Below are positions 15,808-24,363 of a stretch of 38,225 nucleotides of DNA, piece by piece; the first letter of the stretch is position 1, and each line of letters opens with the position of its first letter. The translations under genes were made by a program, and so were the position numbers. The stretch is from Verrucomicrobiota bacterium. GTDB lineage: Bacteria; Verrucomicrobiota; Verrucomicrobiia; Verrucomicrobiales; Akkermansiaceae. A model generated the notes under the pieces. That model did not search any database, was not told the DNA's origin, and saw only the letters and a program-made list of their open reading frames with translations. The DNA is taken from NCBI GenBank assembly GCA_026397725.1, contig JAPLUI010000502.1, positions 7,207-45,431 of the forward strand, in the 5' to 3' direction.

Positions 15808-16278
15808 CTATTTTTTCGGCTCTGTGTCGCCGGCATCCACGGAGATGACGAGGGTGGCGGTCACCTGCGGATGGACGCGGACGAGCACCTCGGTCTTGCC
15901 GGATTTCTTGACGGGTTTTTCGAGTTCGATGGCGTGACGGTCGATGACGATGCCGGCGGCTTCGAGTTCCCGGTGGATGTCCATGTTGGTCACGGACCCG
16001 AAGGCCTTGCCCCCTTGGCCGGTGGACAGGGTGAACTTCGGCTTGAACTTGGCAATCCGGGTTGCCAGATCCTGCGCGACGGCCAGTTCCTCGGTTTCGC
16101 GGCGGGCACGGGAAACCTTGAGGGCTTCCACATGGCGGAGATTCCCACGACTTGCTTCATAGGCCTTGCCTTGCGGAATGAGAAAATTGCGGGCATAGCC
16201 AGCGCGGACTTTGACGACCTCGGCTTCCATGCCGAGGCCTTCGATTTTTTCTTTGAGGATGACTTGTGCGTTGGCCAT
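15808..16278 (-). CDS. rplI: 50S ribosomal protein L9
   Basis: The 156-aa product begins MANAQVILKEKIEGLGMEAE and continues VVKVRAGYARNFLIPQGKAY, the L9 N-terminal rRNA-binding signature (G-x-V-V-x-V-x-x-G-Y-x-R-N-(F/Y)-L-(I/L)-P-x-x-x-A). A long connecting helix (~50-80) and a C-terminal domain (FGSVTNMDIHRELEAAGIVI...) follow. Length is normal. In many bacteria rplI follows rpsF-ssb-rpsR; here the upstream neighbour on the same strand is an exported protein, so the gene is apparently uncoupled from rpsR. Start ATG 16278 is clear although no SD is visible. Confidence 0.96.
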   Translation of the reverse strand: MANAQVILKEKIEGLGMEAEVVKVRAGYARNFLIPQGKAYEASRGNLRHVEALKVSRARRETEELAVAQDLATRIAKFKPKFTLSTGQGGKAFGSVTNMDIHRELEAAGIVIDRHAIELEKPVKKSGKTEVLVRVHPQVTATLVISVDAGDTEPKK

Positions 16279-16430
16279 AGGGATAGGATATCGAGTTGGT
16301 GGGACGGCGATTTAGGCACTCCGGCGTGCCCGGTCAAGAAGAATGCTGGCGGATTTTACCACAAATTTCGATTTTCCGCCAAGTGGCGTGGAATTGCGCT
16401 CGATTCCGCCTGGCAAATCCGGGTGGCAAA

Positions 16431-17360
16431 TCAGTGTTGCAGCTCGCTCAGGGGCTTCTTCAGATACTCCTCGTCGCGCAGTTTCCGCAGGTACTCCATA
16501 TACCGCCGCTGGGTCTCCAGGTCGGCATCGTCAGGCGGCCGTTGGCCCGGATTCACCGGCTGGCTGCTGTCATTCCGGGCGCTGCCATATTTTTTCCAGG
16601 GTCCGTAGGGCACCTGCGCCGCCTCGACGAAGCGCCAATGGACCTTTTTTCCGGAGGCCAGGCCCAGGAAATCCCGCACGGCCGGGGAGATATCGAGCCC
16701 GGCGGCACCGTTTTGAGTGGTCTTCGGCGGCTTGCTGCCGAAGACATACTCCCAATCGTCGGTCACCCACGGGCCGCAGTCTTCCCACTGGGCATAACAA
16801 CTGCGGCGGCCATTGTAGATCTGCAGCCAGCGCCCTCTGCACACGCTCTCGCCCGGCTCCGGGCGCATGCGGGCAAACCACGGAATCACCCGCGAGGCCT
16901 CGGTCTTGTGCTGATTGCTGCTCACCACATCGTTGTATGGCAGGGCCACGTAAAACGGATTGAGCTTCGGCACAAACGTCTTCGGGCGGAACTCCCCCGT
17001 GGTGTGGTTGGCAATCCTGTTCGTCGGCTCCGGATCGTCATAACCGCCATAGTTGGCCAACCAGTTCTGGTCCCATGAGGATTTTCGGTTGGCCACCGGA
17101 TTGCGATCCGTGGCCTGCTCGCCGATCCAAAACACGGTGATCGTCACATGCAGTCGCCATGGATAGAGCACCCCGGAGGCGGGTGCCACCGGGCGCACCA
17201 AGGTACTCGGAGCCGTCGGGCGACTCCCCGTAGGCACCAGCACCCGCGGCACCCCGCCCTGCGGCGTGCCCGTGCTCTGGGCATAGCCCGATCCCGCCGC
17301 ACCAACCAGCAACAGCACGAGCATGGTAACAAGGATACCCTGGAACATCAAGAATGGCAT
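16431..17360 (-). CDS. Secreted hypothetical protein, possibly DPBB-like (309 aa)
   Basis: I take the ATG at 17360; a TTG two codons upstream adds nothing. A signal peptide is evident (LVTMLVLLLVGAAGSGYAQS). After a proline/threonine linker, residues ~75-250 hold a conserved-looking core: FYVALPYND, CRGRWLQIYNGRRSCYAQWE, DCGPWVTDDWEYVFG and GLDISPAVRDFLGL ending in HWRFVE. Alternating strands, a Cys-rich centre and the 'D.SPAV.D.LG' element recall double-psi beta-barrel (RlpA/expansin-like) proteins, but I could not confirm the catalytic Asp. The C-terminal ~45 residues are charged and helical (RRYMEYLRKLRDEEYLKK). Likely periplasmic or secreted; function unknown. Confidence 0.7.
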   Translation of the reverse strand: MPFLMFQGILVTMLVLLLVGAAGSGYAQSTGTPQGGVPRVLVPTGSRPTAPSTLVRPVAPASGVLYPWRLHVTITVFWIGEQATDRNPVANRKSSWDQNWLANYGGYDDPEPTNRIANHTTGEFRPKTFVPKLNPFYVALPYNDVVSSNQHKTEASRVIPWFARMRPEPGESVCRGRWLQIYNGRRSCYAQWEDCGPWVTDDWEYVFGSKPPKTTQNGAAGLDISPAVRDFLGLASGKKVHWRFVEAAQVPYGPWKKYGSARNDSSQPVNPGQRPPDDADLETQRRYMEYLRKLRDEEYLKKPLSELQH

Positions 17361-17497
17361 CTGCAACGGCGCGGAATCAACTCAATCGCGCCCCCCCACT
17401 ATCGTCATTCATGCCCCCCGCGCAAGCAAAACGTATGGCAAGAGAGCCGGCCCGCCGTGGTGATTTCTTTCATCAACAGGGTGCGTAAACCTCAAAT

Positions 17498-17522
17498 GCA
17501 GGTTCGATTCCTGCCGGGGGCA
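17498..17522 (+). other. tRNA 3'-end-like fragment (T-arm plus acceptor strand)
   Basis: GCAGG TTCGATT CCTGC forms a perfect 5-bp T-stem and canonical loop, followed by CGGGGGC and A, like the 3' acceptor strand and discriminator of a tRNA (Arg-like). No D-arm or matching anticodon arm is found upstream. The nearest complementary acceptor strand (GCCCCCCG near 17413) has one C too many and is ~110 nt away. I interpret it as a tRNA remnant, possibly a past attachment site. Confidence 0.4.
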
Positions 17523-17553
17523 GGGCTTGGAAAGGCTTGGATTGCAGTGGTTT

Positions 17554-20532
17554 TCAGTATTCCACCACCATCAGGCGGTAGAACCGTTGCGGCTGGCCGA
17601 CGGCGCTCGGGTCGGTGAACGTCATGGGCAAGCCGGTGCCCGGAATGAGCCCAGGCGGAAGCGGAGTCCACACGAGCGGCAGGGTGAGCGTGGGTACCCA
17701 TTCGATTTGATAGCTATTGCCCAGCACCGATGGGAAGGTGACTTGCGCTTGGCCGGCGACGATCCGCACGGCGGAAATGGAGGTGCCGTGAGTTGCATTG
17801 ACGGCGGCGAATGCGGAGTAGTTCCCCACGGCGTCGCGAGCGCGGGCTTCGATGAGGTTGGGGCCGTCGGGCAGCGTGAGCACGCGGCTCCAGGCGCTGG
17901 TGCCGGTGGCGGCCAGCCACGCGCCGCCGTTGAGCCGCACTTCGACGAGATTCACACCGCTGCTGTAGTTGATGCTGCCGGGGGCGGCCGGGTCAGCCGT
18001 GGTGCCGCTGACGGTGAGTGCTGACCTGCCGAGCACTTGGCCGCCGGTCGGATAGGAGATCGTCACGGTAGGGGCGCTGGTGTCGAGCCTTACGCTAAGC
18101 GTTAGTTCGTACTCGCCGGACCCGTCGCCATCGATGGCAATATGGTAGGTGGTGCCTTCGGTGACAGCAAATGAAACGTCGGCACTGCCGGCGGTGCAGG
18201 TGCTGTAGGCATTGCCAATCCGGCTCAGGTTGTTCACGGCAGTGCCGGTGTAAACGCCGACGAGCGAACTGAAGACATAGCGCAGCGGCAGCACCCCGAC
18301 GGTGGCCATGCCACTGGCGGGCGCGGTCCAGGTCCACCACGCCGACTGTCCGCCGTGGTTGGAGTAGTTGATACCGCCGTGCCATGGTTCGCCGGTTTCC
18401 TTGGTCGCACAGACGGTCCAACCGGATTGCCGGACATAGCCGTATTGCATCAGGAAGCTGGAATTCTCGATGCGGGTGCGGTTGGCGAAATGGTCGTTGG
18501 CCGGCGGTGCCTCGAAGGTGCCGCGCAGGGTGTAGGTGCCCTGGATGCCGCCGCGGCTGGCCACCCAGATGGCGTAACTGGTGCCTGCGGTGACCGGGAA
18601 GCGGGCGTCGTGATAGTTTTTCGCCCCGGCAAATTCGACGCGTGGAGTGATGCGGGTCAGGGTGGCGAGAGTGGCACCGGAATAGAGGTTCAACCACGGG
18701 AAAGTCATGGTGGTGCCGTAGGTTTCCAGCTCGATCAGCACTTCGCCGTTGGCGGGTGCGGTCCACGTCCACCAGACCGACGCACTACCCATGGAGGTCT
18801 CGCCGGTTTCCTTGGTGGCACCGAGATTCGAGCCGGTGACGTAAAACACGTTGGGCGCAGTGGGCGAGGGGAAGACGACAGCCTGGCGGTTGGCGAAGAA
18901 GTCATTCGGCGGAGCGGTCACATAGGCGAGTTGCCAGGTCAGCGGGCCGCCGTCACCGTATTGGCCGTCCACCGCGAGCTGGTAAGCCACGCCGGGGAGC
19001 GCGTCGAAGTTAGCATAAGCCGGCCCGGGGCTGTAGGCGACGCCGCTGGCAATGGCGGTTAGGCTAACGAGGTCCGTGCCGGTGTAAACGGCCACGGCGG
19101 GATCAAGGCCAGTGGTGGTCGTGACGGTGATCACCACGCGGCCAGCCGCCGGTGCCGTCCATGTCCACCACAGCGACTTGCCGCCCGACTCACCGGCGTG
19201 GTTGGGCTCGCCGGTTTCCTTGGTGGCGGTGGTGGTATTGGCCGTCGCGGAGGCGCTGCTGCCGGTGAGGGTGAAGCGGTTCGCGAAATCGTCGTTCAGC
19301 GGCGGCAGCTTGAGTTCCAGGGCAAAGCTGCCGGAGGAGCCGCCCTCGCCGTCCACCGCGAAATGATAGACCGTGCCCGCCGTGGCGTCGAAGCCAGCCT
19401 GGGCGGGACTGCCGGTGGTGCCATACCCGCGTGCCACTTCCGTGAGGGCGGACACCGCGCCACCCGTGTAGATGCCGAGCAGCTTGTTGAACTCGCCGGT
19501 CGCCGCCACCACGAAATGGCCCGCTGCCGGGGCGGTCCAGGTCCACCAGACCGAGTGGCCGCCGGTGCGGCCGGCGTGATTCGGTTCACCTGACTCCATG
19601 GAAGCGCTGAGATTGGTGGCGGTGCTGACGGTGGCGCTGGTGCCGGTTAGAGCGGTGGCATTGGCAAAATCGTCATTCCCCGGCGGCGGTTGGAGTGCCA
19701 CGGTCACGGTCAAGCTCGGCGTAAAGTCGAATTTGTTCGTGCCGTCCACCGCGATCTGGTAGGTTCCCCCGGCGGCTGCTTCAAAACTCGCGGCCGCAAT
19801 GCCGCCGGATGAGATCGCATTCGCCACGGGGGTGAGGCTGGCCAGCTCCGTGCCCGTGTAGATGGCGATTACTTTGTAGAAAGCGCCGTCGGTTGAGATC
19901 GTGGCACGCCCGCTGGCAGGTGCGCTCCAGGTCCACCAGACCGAGTGCCCGCCGGAGTAGCCGGCGTGGTTGGGTTCGCCCGGTTCCTTGCACGCGCCGA
20001 TGTTGGCGCCGCTGGTGGTGGCGTTGGTGCCGGAGAGGGCAATGCGGTTGGCAAAGGCGTCGTTCGGCGGTGCCAGCGTGTGAGCCAGCGACAGGGTGAA
20101 GCTGCCGCTGGCACTGCCGTAGCCGTCCACAGCGATGAGATACTCGGTGCCGGCAATGGCATCGAACCTCCCGTAGGCGCTGGAGCTGCCGGCATTGCAG
20201 TAGTTGACCATCTGCGTGAGGCTGGTGAGGGTGGTGCCGGTGTAGATGGCGAGCACCTTGTTAAACAAACCCGCCAGTGTGAATTCGGCATAACCGGAAC
20301 TCGCCGGGGTCCACGAATACCAGACGGACTTGCCGCTGGCAGTGGAGCCCCAGCCCAGGGCGTGGTTGGGCTCGCCGGCTTCCTTGGTGGCGGCGGCGGT
20401 GGTGTCCGACACACTGCTGCCGGTGAAGGCGAGGCGGTTGGCGAAGTGATCGTTGACCGGGGCCGCGAAGGCCGCCGTGGTGTGCAGCGCGAGAGCTGCG
20501 GTGAGGACGAGCAGTGATGGGTTAGGGTTCAT
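17554..20532 (-). CDS. Exported protein with six ~130-aa repeats and an Ig-like domain (992 aa)
   Basis: A signal peptide (MNPNPSLLVLTAALALHTTA...FAAP) fixes the start at 20532. Six repeats follow at ~24, 152, 281, 407, 539 and 674. Each opens with a variant of PPNDDFANR..LTG, then ATKETGEPNHAG..GGKSVWWTW.AP.SG....T..T.....AVYTG..L..L. The pattern resembles the pre-peptidase C-terminal-like repeats common in secreted proteins of this phylum. Residues ~816-920 look like a bacterial Ig-like domain (SAPTVTISYPTGGQVLGRSA...). The C-terminus (SYQIEWVPTL...LPLVWTPL...RFYRLMVVEY) belongs to the tail type shared by other exported proteins here. The role is probably adhesion or matrix; there is no enzyme motif. 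A 59-codon upstream extension is rejected because the signal peptide would become internal. Confidence 0.88.
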   Translation of the reverse strand: MNPNPSLLVLTAALALHTTAAFAAPVNDHFANRLAFTGSSVSDTTAAATKEAGEPNHALGWGSTASGKSVWYSWTPASSGYAEFTLAGLFNKVLAIYTGTTLTSLTQMVNYCNAGSSSAYGRFDAIAGTEYLIAVDGYGSASGSFTLSLAHTLAPPNDAFANRIALSGTNATTSGANIGACKEPGEPNHAGYSGGHSVWWTWSAPASGRATISTDGAFYKVIAIYTGTELASLTPVANAISSGGIAAASFEAAAGGTYQIAVDGTNKFDFTPSLTVTVALQPPPGNDDFANATALTGTSATVSTATNLSASMESGEPNHAGRTGGHSVWWTWTAPAAGHFVVAATGEFNKLLGIYTGGAVSALTEVARGYGTTGSPAQAGFDATAGTVYHFAVDGEGGSSGSFALELKLPPLNDDFANRFTLTGSSASATANTTTATKETGEPNHAGESGGKSLWWTWTAPAAGRVVITVTTTTGLDPAVAVYTGTDLVSLTAIASGVAYSPGPAYANFDALPGVAYQLAVDGQYGDGGPLTWQLAYVTAPPNDFFANRQAVVFPSPTAPNVFYVTGSNLGATKETGETSMGSASVWWTWTAPANGEVLIELETYGTTMTFPWLNLYSGATLATLTRITPRVEFAGAKNYHDARFPVTAGTSYAIWVASRGGIQGTYTLRGTFEAPPANDHFANRTRIENSSFLMQYGYVRQSGWTVCATKETGEPWHGGINYSNHGGQSAWWTWTAPASGMATVGVLPLRYVFSSLVGVYTGTAVNNLSRIGNAYSTCTAGSADVSFAVTEGTTYHIAIDGDGSGEYELTLSVRLDTSAPTVTISYPTGGQVLGRSALTVSGTTADPAAPGSINYSSGVNLVEVRLNGGAWLAATGTSAWSRVLTLPDGPNLIEARARDAVGNYSAFAAVNATHGTSISAVRIVAGQAQVTFPSVLGNSYQIEWVPTLTLPLVWTPLPPGLIPGTGLPMTFTDPSAVGQPQRFYRLMVVEY

Positions 20533-21009
20533 GGGTGAAACTTTCTTCCCGGCGAGCGTACCCATCCGCTCCGCCTTGCCAAGGACAATTCCCACCATCG
20601 GACAATTGCCACCACCAGAGGCTAATTCCACCGGTTGACCCGCTTCCACGGCATGCGGGCGCTGCCACCAATGCGCCTCTTCATTGGGTCTTGGGGAAAG
20701 GGATATCATCGCGACTCCCTCTCTGCGGCTCCTGTCTTCAAGGCTTGCGTCTTGTGAACAATGACCGCCGCCGCTTTACACCCTTCTGGGTCGACTTGAC
20801 GCCATGGCGCGACCCAGCCGCGTGCGACACCTGTTTTCACGAAACATGAAACCTTTTCGAGTCAGGAAAGCGCCTCGACCGCAGCCATCGAGCGATGGGT
20901 GGTCCGAGATGGAATGCACGGTGACGGATCCCCTCCCCGATTTTCACACTCTGCAAGCCCCGCATTCGCTCTCTCATGCGTGCCACCCCGAAAAGCAATG
21001 GCTAGCAGC
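20533..21009. other. Intergenic region, no gene seen
   Basis: These 477 bp lie between the start of the repeat protein (minus) and the stop of the PEP-CTERM gene (minus). I find no RNA gene, hairpin with a T-run, repeat or credible coding frame; plus-strand frames here are antisense shadows. It should contain the promoter of the repeat protein but I cannot identify it. Confidence 0.6.
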
Positions 21010-21732
21010 TCAGGCCACCTTCAGTCGCACGCCACGGCGGCGATTGTGGAGGAATGCACCAGAACCCAGCAAGCAACCAAGAGCCAACAGGCTACCAGGC
21101 TCTGGAATGGCGGTAAGCGCCAGGTTGTCAATTCCTCCCTCAGGGGAGGATATGGTAAAGGCAATCGAATCGAAATCAACCCCGAACACACCTGTAATAT
21201 CCGCCAAGGAGACGACCTCGCCCTCCCAGTTGTTACTTGCTGGTGCTGCGTTCCCGGAATTTGTGGTAGTTAGCGTAGCCAACGTACCGAAATAAGCAGG
21301 ATTGCTTGTCACGTATGAGATAACGTATGACGTACCGCCGCTATGCCCAGTGGTCTGCTCAAAAATGAGGGTATCCAGAACGTAGGCTCCGGCAGATGCG
21401 TTCACAGTGAAGACCACGGGCAACCATCCATTGGTTCCCAAAGAGGTTGAAGTGTCGGAGGTAATGGGGTATGCGGGGTCAGCACCATAATTTCCAGAGT
21501 CGCTCCACCAAGGGTTCGCCAAACCGGAACCAAGCAGCAGATTGCCACCGCCCGAGTATGTGCCTGTGACGCCGACAGCACTTTCCGTGGCAGAACCAGA
21601 CAAAGCTGCGATGTTCGGATCCCCACCACCACTCACGAAATTCGCGTATCCCACCAGCAATGTGGCCGACGCAAGCTGCGGCACGACTAGCACCGAAGCA
21701 CCGATCAATATTGAGCAGAACGAAATTTTCAT
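21010..21732 (-). CDS. PEP-CTERM sorting-domain protein (240 aa)
   Basis: The N-terminal signal peptide is MKISFCSILIGASVLVVPQL then ASA. The body is a Gly/Ser/Thr-rich beta structure (~25-205) with no enzymatic motif. The C-terminus is a textbook PEP-CTERM: IPEPGSLLALGCLLGSGAFL followed by HNRRRG, that is a PEP motif, a hydrophobic helix and an Arg cluster. Such proteins are exported, cleaved at PEP by an exosortase and tied to exopolysaccharide or surface matrix. No exosortase gene lies in this window, so it must be elsewhere. The AT-rich 5' region (21733-21900) contrasts with the surrounding GC-rich DNA and may carry the promoter. The start ATG at 21732 is unambiguous; no SD is evident. 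Confidence 0.9.
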   Translation of the reverse strand: MKISFCSILIGASVLVVPQLASATLLVGYANFVSGGGDPNIAALSGSATESAVGVTGTYSGGGNLLLGSGLANPWWSDSGNYGADPAYPITSDTSTSLGTNGWLPVVFTVNASAGAYVLDTLIFEQTTGHSGGTSYVISYVTSNPAYFGTLATLTTTNSGNAAPASNNWEGEVVSLADITGVFGVDFDSIAFTISSPEGGIDNLALTAIPEPGSLLALGCLLGSGAFLHNRRRGVRLKVA

Positions 21733-22089
21733 AATTAACTTTTTCTTTTTGTGTTGTGCATGCCAGTCGCGTGAACCAGTGAAGTTGGACCGAACGGGGA
21801 AAAAGTAACGAAATCGGGAGAATGCGCAAGGTTTTTTTTCAACAATTTTCGAAATTTGTCAGAGGGCGGCTGCAAGGCTCATGGGTATTGTGCTTAAAGT
21901 CCTTATTTTGAGTGAGTTAGGAACAAGGCGATGGAGCCGCCAACGGCGGAGGATTGATCTGATCGGTGGTTTCCGTTATCCGTTCAAGCCTTAATGGCGG
22001 GCCGCAAATCTCAGGTCGGCCGGGACGGTCGTGTTCCCCGTCAGAATTCTGCGGGAGGCGAGGCGGGCGGGGTTGATTTTCGAATGGGA
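21733..22089. other. Intergenic region upstream of the PEP-CTERM gene
   Basis: It is AT-rich from 21733 to ~21900, with a T8 run at ~21832-21839, and GC-rich afterwards. CCGCCAACGGCGG near 21937 forms a short 5-bp hairpin without a T-run. No gene is seen. A promoter for the PEP-CTERM gene is expected here but no clear -35/-10 pair was found. Confidence 0.5.
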
Positions 22090-22166
22090 TGGCGGAGATG
22101 ACGGGGCTCGAGCCCGCGACCTCCAACGTGACAGGCTGGCGCTCTAACCAACTGAGCGACCGCTCC
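22090..22166 (-). tRNA. tRNA-Asp (GTC), acceptor stem with two mismatches
   Basis: The minus-strand 77-mer folds as a cloverleaf. It has a D-arm (GCTCAGTTGGTTAGAGC), an anticodon stem CCAGC/GTTGG with loop CTGTCAC (anticodon GTC), a T-stem GCGGG/CCCGT and an encoded CCA. The acceptor strands GGAGCGG and CATCTCC pair at five of seven positions; pairs 5-69 (C/T) and 6-68 (G/A) are mismatched, and the T-loop has C where T54 is normal. Either this is a tRNA with an unusual 3' half or a decayed copy whose 3' end was replaced. Confidence 0.75.
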
Positions 22167-22244
22167 AACCCGTTCGGGTGGCACGCAAGCCTGACAATGG
22201 ACACTGGGCGCAAGCTGCCGTGCGGACTGCAATGGAGGATCAGG

Positions 22245-24362
22245 TTACGGTCTGCGCAGGCGGAAAAAGAGCTGCGGCACAGTGCCATCGAGCGGCAGCA
22301 GGTAAACGTTGTCGGGCGCTTCGTCGCTGATCCCGGAGGTGATGGGGGTCCATGCGGTTAGGCCGGTGCTGGACTCCAGAACAACGGTCGGATCGATGGT
22401 CCAGCGGAGTTCGAAGGTGCGTTCACCGCCCGGGCCGGTCAGGACTTGGTGGCGGAGTTCCAGCGGCGCGAGGGTGGCTGGCGTGCTGGTGGCGTCGAGG
22501 GGATCGCTGCCGCCGTTCTGCTCGGCGAGATTGTCGGCACCGTCGCCGTCGGGGTCACCGGTTGGATCGGTTAGGGAGAACGCGTTCTCCCAGGCATCGG
22601 AGAGGCCGTTGCCATTGCTGTCGGGGCTGGTGCCGGGAGTCAGCGGCGGCGGGGCGGATAAAAAGTAGTCGCCGGTGACGGTGGGCGTCGGTCCGCCGGC
22701 GGTATGGGCGAAGGCACGGAGGGTACTGGCACCGGGAGGCAGTTCCAGCGGACCGGTGTAGAGCTGCCAGGCGGCGGATCCTAACCTGCAATAAATCGCA
22801 TCCGCAGCACTGGAGGAAGCCAGCTCGACGGTGATTCCCAGATCGTAGTTACCGGGCGCGGGACTCATGCGCACCGCGCTGCCGCTGGCGGTGCGCAGCT
22901 CGAAGCCGGGAAGCGCCAGCGAGATGGTGGCGGCATATTGGTTGGCCCCCGACCACAACGACCCGGTGGGCTGGGGAATGAATACCGGGAACGGATTGCC
23001 GAGGCCGTTGTCAGGATCGAGAAAGCTCAAGGCCGAAACCGTGGTCGTGGCAGCTCCGTGAACCGCCTCCGCACTCCAGTCACCGGCACGCGAACTGTGA
23101 ACCAGCAAGGCGGCTGATTCCACGAAGGGTTCCGCACTGAAAAAGAACACGTTGCGGCGAACGGCTGCGGCCGTGATGGCCGGCATCGCGCCTGACGGAC
23201 CGGCCGTGTAAACACCGCCGGATAGATTCCAGCGCTGCCAGTTGTGCGAGCCATTGCCGGGAGGACCGGTGAAAAGCAGGATTCCGCCGCTGGGACTCGC
23301 GGTAAGAGCACCAGTGATGATTTCACCGGCGGGCGGACTGAAGGTATGCACCGGCACCGGAGCGGTGAGTCCGTTGTAGGTGAAGACGGTCGCGCCAGCA
23401 CCGCCATCATGCACTGCGAGCAAGCGTGCGCCGCCAGTGCCCGCAAAGCCCGGCAGCACGACCAGGAAGTCCACGGCGACACCCAGCTCATAAGTCACCG
23501 GCGGGCCCAGCGTTCCCGTGTACACCGTTCCTCCGCTACTATATCGAATGGCACTAACGATCCCCTGCCCCGGATCATAAATCAAGAAGGTGGCGCGGGT
23601 TTGGGAACCGAAAATGCCGGCGCACCAGCCTGCATTGGGCGGCAACCCTGCCGCCGTGGGTCCCGGCACCTCGCCCCCGGAGCCGAACACTCCGTTCCAG
23701 ATGCACAGCGTGCTTTCAGTGGCCGAGGTACGGGCCATGCTGGCGGCATACACGGTGCCGGTACCGGTTGTCAGGCGAACGGTATTGGCCATCGTCTGGG
23801 GAGATCCAATGGCGGCGCTCTGAATGGGCGTCCCATCCGGCCGCAGGCACGCTGAATGGACCATGCCGTCGGCGGGATCGGTATCGCCGCCGGCCACGAA
23901 CAGGTCGTCCAGCACCGTGGAGTTCCCCGGCCCGCCGATATCGATGAGCACCAGCGCACCCGGCGCGAAAAAACCCGCGAGCAGGCTGACAGGCAGGTCA
24001 TATTCATGCCCGGCGGAGGCGTCGATCAGTTGGACGGTGTTCCAGTCCATCCCCGTGACGGCAAGCATGTCGCGGCTGGAGAATTGCGGGCGGCCCACCG
24101 ACAAGGCCCCGGCTCCGGCTTGTCCCAGCGGCCTTGCGGCACTCCAGTCATAGCCACCGTCCGCGCGGCCGATGGCGGTGCGCAGGACGCCATCGGCGCG
24201 GCTCACCACCACCACGTCTGTCAGGCCGTCGGCATTGAAGTCGCCGGTGCTCATCAACTCCAGCGGTGACTCGGTGGTGAACGGCCGCACATTGTTGACT
24301 TGGGCGGACGCCACAACCGGCAGCAGTGCAAGGAAACCAACACATCTCAGGCGGGCATTCAT
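22245..24362 (-). CDS. Exported FG-GAP/VCBS and chitobiase-C-like protein (705 aa)
   Basis: This is the third gene of the giant-protein operon. ATG 24362 follows the previous stop by one base (TAACATG). Signal peptide: MNARLRCVGFLALLPVVASA. An FG-GAP/VCBS-type unit (STGDFNADGLTDVVVVSRAD, ~39-58) opens a beta-propeller-like region extending to ~450. Around 500-570 the text SPAPGNYDLGITVELASSS resembles the chitobiase/beta-hexosaminidase C-terminal (CHB_HEX_C) sandwich. Then come Ca-binding-like loops DSNGNGLSDAWENAF and DPDGDGADNLAEQNGGSDP, and a tail with VLESSTGLTAWTPITSG ending LFFRLRRP. No enzyme motif is seen. Likely a surface or extracellular structural protein working with the two upstream products. 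Confidence 0.85.
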   Translation of the reverse strand: MNARLRCVGFLALLPVVASAQVNNVRPFTTESPLELMSTGDFNADGLTDVVVVSRADGVLRTAIGRADGGYDWSAARPLGQAGAGALSVGRPQFSSRDMLAVTGMDWNTVQLIDASAGHEYDLPVSLLAGFFAPGALVLIDIGGPGNSTVLDDLFVAGGDTDPADGMVHSACLRPDGTPIQSAAIGSPQTMANTVRLTTGTGTVYAASMARTSATESTLCIWNGVFGSGGEVPGPTAAGLPPNAGWCAGIFGSQTRATFLIYDPGQGIVSAIRYSSGGTVYTGTLGPPVTYELGVAVDFLVVLPGFAGTGGARLLAVHDGGAGATVFTYNGLTAPVPVHTFSPPAGEIITGALTASPSGGILLFTGPPGNGSHNWQRWNLSGGVYTAGPSGAMPAITAAAVRRNVFFFSAEPFVESAALLVHSSRAGDWSAEAVHGAATTTVSALSFLDPDNGLGNPFPVFIPQPTGSLWSGANQYAATISLALPGFELRTASGSAVRMSPAPGNYDLGITVELASSSAADAIYCRLGSAAWQLYTGPLELPPGASTLRAFAHTAGGPTPTVTGDYFLSAPPPLTPGTSPDSNGNGLSDAWENAFSLTDPTGDPDGDGADNLAEQNGGSDPLDATSTPATLAPLELRHQVLTGPGGERTFELRWTIDPTVVLESSTGLTAWTPITSGISDEAPDNVYLLPLDGTVPQLFFRLRRP

Positions 24363-24363
24363 G

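Noticed and set aside
17411..17522. Complete tRNA or tmRNA
   Set aside because: No D-arm, no credible anticodon arm and no tag frame; the 5' acceptor strand does not match properly.
20804..21295. Plus-strand frame over the PEP-CTERM gene
   Set aside because: Antisense to a clear signal peptide-to-PEP-CTERM protein and lacking motifs.
22089..22361. Small plus-strand protein starting in the tRNA
   Set aside because: Its first residues are the familiar artefact produced by translating a tRNA on the opposite strand.
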